Positions 24,452 to 25,780 of a stretch of DNA of 25,780 nt are shown here, in pieces. Numbering within the stretch: position 1 is the stretch's first letter; the number at the start of each line of letters is the position of its first letter. The notes beneath the pieces were generated by a model. The model was not told where the DNA came from. It saw only the letters and a list, made by a program, of their open reading frames with translations, and ran no database searches. Origin of the DNA: a virus. The stretch is from IMG/VR virus record IMGVR_UViG_3300036790_000806, positions 1 to 25,780 of that record; one strand, given 5' to 3'. Made by a program: the position numbers and the translations under genes.

Positions 24452-24656
24452 GCTGTTTGTCTCCAGCCATTTCGGCCATGAGGGAATCAAGCGCTCGGGA
24501 GCGCTGCTCGGTGAGCTGCTCGAGGCGTCCGTGCAGCAACTGGTTTTCGCGGTAGAGCGTCCGGACCGCATAGAGGAGTCCGAGGCAGGCGAATATGAGA
24601 AGCGCGGTCGCGAGGCCGTAACTTTTTGAGATCGCATCGAACTCACTTACCCCCAC
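24432..24656 (-). CDS. Membrane-anchored coiled-coil protein (74 aa), spanin- or holin-like
   Basis: I chose the GTG at 24654-24656, which overlaps the end of the preceding gene by 14 bases; a longer reading to 24755 would overlap that gene far more and adds an unlikely sequence. The protein has a short N-terminal segment, one membrane helix at about residues 12-31 (YGLATALLIFACLGLLYAV) and a heptad-like helix (ENQLLHGRLEQLTEQRSRAL) to about residue 60. A single anchor followed by a coiled coil is the build of inner-membrane (Rz-type) spanins and of some phage membrane accessory proteins. No outer-membrane partner lipoprotein was found nearby, so the lysis role is only a possibility. Confidence 0.6.
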   Translation of the reverse strand: MGVSEFDAISKSYGLATALLIFACLGLLYAVRTLYRENQLLHGRLEQLTEQRSRALDSLMAEMAGDKQPGHPPA

Positions 24657-24936
24657 GCCGCGCACCCTGCCGGACCCTCTCGGCCAGCGACAAATCGTTA
24701 TCCAGCAGATCGTGTTCGCGATTGATTTCGTTGTAGGCGCGGAGCACGCTGACAACGCCTTCGTCGGCTACACGGCGGGAGGTGTCCTGCGTTCGCGCTT
24801 CGTGCCGTCGCAGGAGATTGTTGAGGGCAGCGGCCGCTTCGATGATCAGCTCATCGCGGCGCGTGCGTTCGTCTTCCGGCTTGGCGAAGATTTCCTTCTC
24901 AAGCCACTCGTCAATTTGTTCGCGCAGACTGGCCAC
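24643..24936 (-). CDS. Hypothetical helical protein (97 aa)
   Basis: GTG start at 24934-24936 with AAAGGG eight bases upstream; TGA at 24643-24645. The protein is highly charged and helical throughout, with no cysteine, no hydrophobic segment and an Arg-rich end (RQGARRGGK). The middle segment (ELIIEAAAALNNLLRRHEAR) is amphipathic and could self-associate. The end overlaps the next gene by 14 bases, suggesting translational coupling to a membrane-anchored protein. I do not recognise the family. Its place just before the terminase genes is where many phages carry small lysis or packaging accessory proteins. Confidence 0.65.
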   Translation of the reverse strand: MASLREQIDEWLEKEIFAKPEDERTRRDELIIEAAAALNNLLRRHEARTQDTSRRVADEGVVSVLRAYNEINREHDLLDNDLSLAERVRQGARRGGK

Positions 24937-25059
24937 GGTGCCCTTTCAGATCGCTTGGCGACGCGCGAAGACAGACAAGCTGATCTGGCGCGCCGCCATC
25001 AACAGGAGTGATGCGATTGAAGCCAGAATGCCAGAGGCGCGGGAAATTGCCTATGCCAT

Positions 25060-25079
25060 TTCGGGCGTTTCGGGCGTTT
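25060..25079 (-). repeat. Tandem copies of AAACGCCCGAA downstream of the HTH gene
   Basis: On the minus strand two overlapping copies of AAACGCCCGAA occupy 25069-25079 and 25060-25070, a 9-base period. They start 15 bases beyond the stop codon of the helix-turn-helix gene. A third copy is at 25353-25363, just upstream of that gene. The copies are direct, not inverted. They could be operator half-sites for the neighbouring protein; this is inference from position only. Confidence 0.5.
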
Positions 25080-25082
25080 CGA

Positions 25083-25100
25083 GTGGAATTATTTTAAAAG
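25083..25100 (-). promoter_or_regulatory. Weak candidate promoter -10 region
   Basis: The minus strand reads TTTTAAAATAATT here, an AT-rich island in GC-rich DNA that contains the -10-like hexamer TAAAAT. It overlaps the end of the helix-turn-helix gene and lies just before the tandem AAACGCCCGAA copies. The expected -35 position (around CGCAAG) does not match a sigma-70 consensus. It could start the transcript for the packaging and head genes that follow, but a tract that merely encodes lysine/asparagine codons is equally possible. Confidence 0.2.
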
Positions 25101-25342
25101 GGATTTACTTCGACTTGCGGAGCCCGATTGCGCCCCGCTTCGATCAGCGAATAGAGGCTTTTTTTGTCTACACGCCAACGGCCAACGGGCTTGAACGCCA
25201 GCACGCGATCGTCTTCACACCAGCGGCGCATCGTTTTCTCCGACACTTTGGCGATCCGCGCGGCCGTGAACGTGTCCAGCGATTCGTCCAGGGGAAGGAC
25301 GAGGTTGAGTTTGAGCTGGATGGGGACGGGCGGGCGATCCAT
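25094..25342 (-). CDS. Excisionase-family / MerR-like helix-turn-helix protein (82 aa)
   Basis: Residues about 24-65 form a winged helix-turn-helix of the excisionase (HTH_17) type: the recognition region reads TAARIAKVSEKTMRRWCEDD, followed by the typical wing KPVGRWRVDK and a last helix KSLYSLIEAG. Such proteins bind DNA as small regulators or directionality factors. The N-terminal 20 residues and the tail look unstructured. There is no clear Shine-Dalgarno sequence before the ATG (25340-25342). Instead a copy of the motif AAACGCCCGAA lies 11-21 bases upstream, and two overlapping copies lie just past the stop. That placement suggests, but does not prove, a regulator flanked by its own operators. 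With no integrase in view, 'excisionase' describes the fold and not the job. Confidence 0.75.
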   Translation of the reverse strand: MDRPPVPIQLKLNLVLPLDESLDTFTAARIAKVSEKTMRRWCEDDRVLAFKPVGRWRVDKKSLYSLIEAGRNRAPQVEVNPF

Positions 25343-25352
25343 ATGGGGAAAG

Positions 25353-25363
25353 TTCGGGCGTTT
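25353..25363 (-). repeat. Third copy of AAACGCCCGAA, 11 bases before the HTH start codon
   Basis: This copy lies where a ribosome binding site would be expected for the helix-turn-helix gene and matches the two copies beyond that gene's stop in all 11 positions. Protein binding here could hide the translation start region or block transcription. It also lies just past the stop codon of the 37-residue membrane protein gene. Confidence 0.4.
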
Positions 25364-25369
25364 TCGGTT

Positions 25370-25483
25370 TTACTCGGGCATCGCTACCAGCAGCGCGATC
25401 GTGAGACCGAAGAGAAGCCAGAGGACCACATCGAGAAAATACCCGGCTATTATGTCAATCCGAAGCTTTTTGTCGTAACCCAT
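25370..25483 (-). CDS. Small single-pass membrane protein (37 aa)
   Basis: ATG at 25481-25483, TAA at 25370-25372. The N-terminus is charged (MGYDKKLRID), followed by one hydrophobic helix at about residues 11-34 (IIAGYFLDVVLWLLFGLTIALL) and a two-residue polar end. An AGGAG lies 12 bases upstream of the ATG, slightly far. It sits in the short space between the GemA-like gene and the helix-turn-helix gene, in the same orientation. Small membrane proteins of this kind in phages can be holins, superinfection-exclusion peptides or membrane modulators; nothing here selects among these. It is probably co-transcribed with its neighbours. Confidence 0.5.
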   Translation of the reverse strand: MGYDKKLRIDIIAGYFLDVVLWLLFGLTIALLVAMPE

Positions 25484-25516
25484 AGAGTTCCAGTACTCCT
25501 AACCGTTTAAATCCGC

Positions 25517-25780
25517 TTATTGGTGCAGGCCGTCGCGGCGATTCATCGCTTTGAGAGCCCAAAACACTTTGTTGAAATCGCTCAGCGTCACGAGCACCGG
25601 CTTGCCGAGCTGGCGCGCAATGAAGCCGGTGAGCGTGGCATCGTCCCACTGACGGAGATCGGCGGCTTCGCGGAGCATCTGCCTCTCGCGATCCGTGGCG
25701 GGATAGATTGCGTCGGCGCTGGCGTCATGATTCCGGCGTCCATGCGCCGCCTGCGCATCGCGGCGACGCCAGTTCGAATG
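25517..25780 (-). CDS. GemA/Gp16-like phage protein, C-terminal part (runs off the right edge)
   Basis: An open frame of 87 codons enters from the right edge and stops at TAA 25517-25519; its start lies outside the window. The last ~50 residues read as a small helical domain with the pieces DDATLTGFIARQLGK and KVFWALKAMNRR. This resembles the C-terminal domain of the GemA/Gp16 (DUF1018) proteins common in Mu-like transposable phages, where a helix ends in a 'kVI.ALKAM..R' pattern. It is followed 33 bases later by a small membrane protein. The family call rests on pattern memory only. An unrelated small helical phage protein is the main alternative; the reading frame itself is well supported by length and composition. 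Confidence 0.5.
   Translation of the reverse strand, partial: HSNWRRRDAQAAHGRRNHDASADAIYPATDRERQMLREAADLRQWDDATLTGFIARQLGKPVLVTLSDFNKVFWALKAMNRRDGLHQ

Noticed and set aside
24937-25093. A short hydrophobic open frame (about 35 codons) in the gap after the HTH gene
   Set aside because: It reads like a small membrane peptide but its only ATG leaves 17 residues, and there is no ribosome site; not enough to call a gene.
25455-25649. Minus-strand open frame (64 codons) near the right edge
   Set aside because: It overlaps the GemA-like fragment and the membrane microprotein in another frame and has Arg/Ala-biased composition.

Overview
The window is a stretch of a tailed double-stranded DNA phage genome (free phage or prophage; no host gene is visible). 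Every gene I can support lies on the minus strand, so transcription runs from the right edge (base 25780) to the left edge (base 1). Genes are tightly packed, often with ATGA or GTGA stop/start overlaps. No stretch over 300 bases lacks a gene; the largest gaps are 24937-25093 (157 b), 8740-8861 (122 b) and 16838-16950 (113 b). No tRNA, rRNA, CRISPR array, integrase or insertion sequence was seen. The DNA is GC-rich and many start codons are GTG, which fits a soil-type GC-rich host. The secreted-protein style of several genes (Sec signal peptides, IPT/TIG domain, collagen repeats) would suit an acidobacterium or similar diderm, but that host guess is weak.

Layout in transcription order. 25780-24320: end of an early/middle region, with a GemA-like C-terminal fragment, a 37-residue membrane protein, an excisionase-type helix-turn-helix protein flanked by copies of an 11-base motif, and small proteins including one with a membrane anchor plus coiled coil. 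24312-22014: packaging, with a candidate small terminase, a small coiled-coil protein and a large terminase with complete ATPase and nuclease motifs. 22017-16951: head, with a zinc-ribbon-like microprotein, PBSX-type portal, Mu F/SPP1 gp7-type minor head protein, two small unknowns, an XkdF-like prohead protease and a scaffold-capsid protein. 16837-13808: head completion, with an IPT/TIG-fused gp6-like connector, a small membrane protein, a GH73-type glucosaminidase, an HK97 gp10-like protein and a likely tail terminator. 13789-12776: tail tube protein. 12760-9615: an unusual insert of three proteins with Sec signal peptides (a small beta-rich protein, a collagen-repeat fibre-like protein and an alpha/beta-hydrolase esterase). 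9586-8862: tail assembly chaperone pair joined by a -1 ribosomal frameshift on A AAA AAC. 8735-1: tape measure, minor tail protein, a gpL/hub fusion and a beta-helix tailspike that also begins with a signal peptide.

Tube, tape measure and chaperone frameshift without any sheath or baseplate gene indicate a siphovirus-type tail. The features most worth following are four tail-region proteins that all carry export signals (one a predicted esterase with a full Ser-Asp-His triad), the division of an XkdF-type protease between two abutting reading frames with two good ribosome binding sites for the capsid gene, the IPT/TIG-connector fusion, and a repeat motif flanking the small helix-turn-helix gene. 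All functional calls rest on reading motifs by eye; no database search was run.
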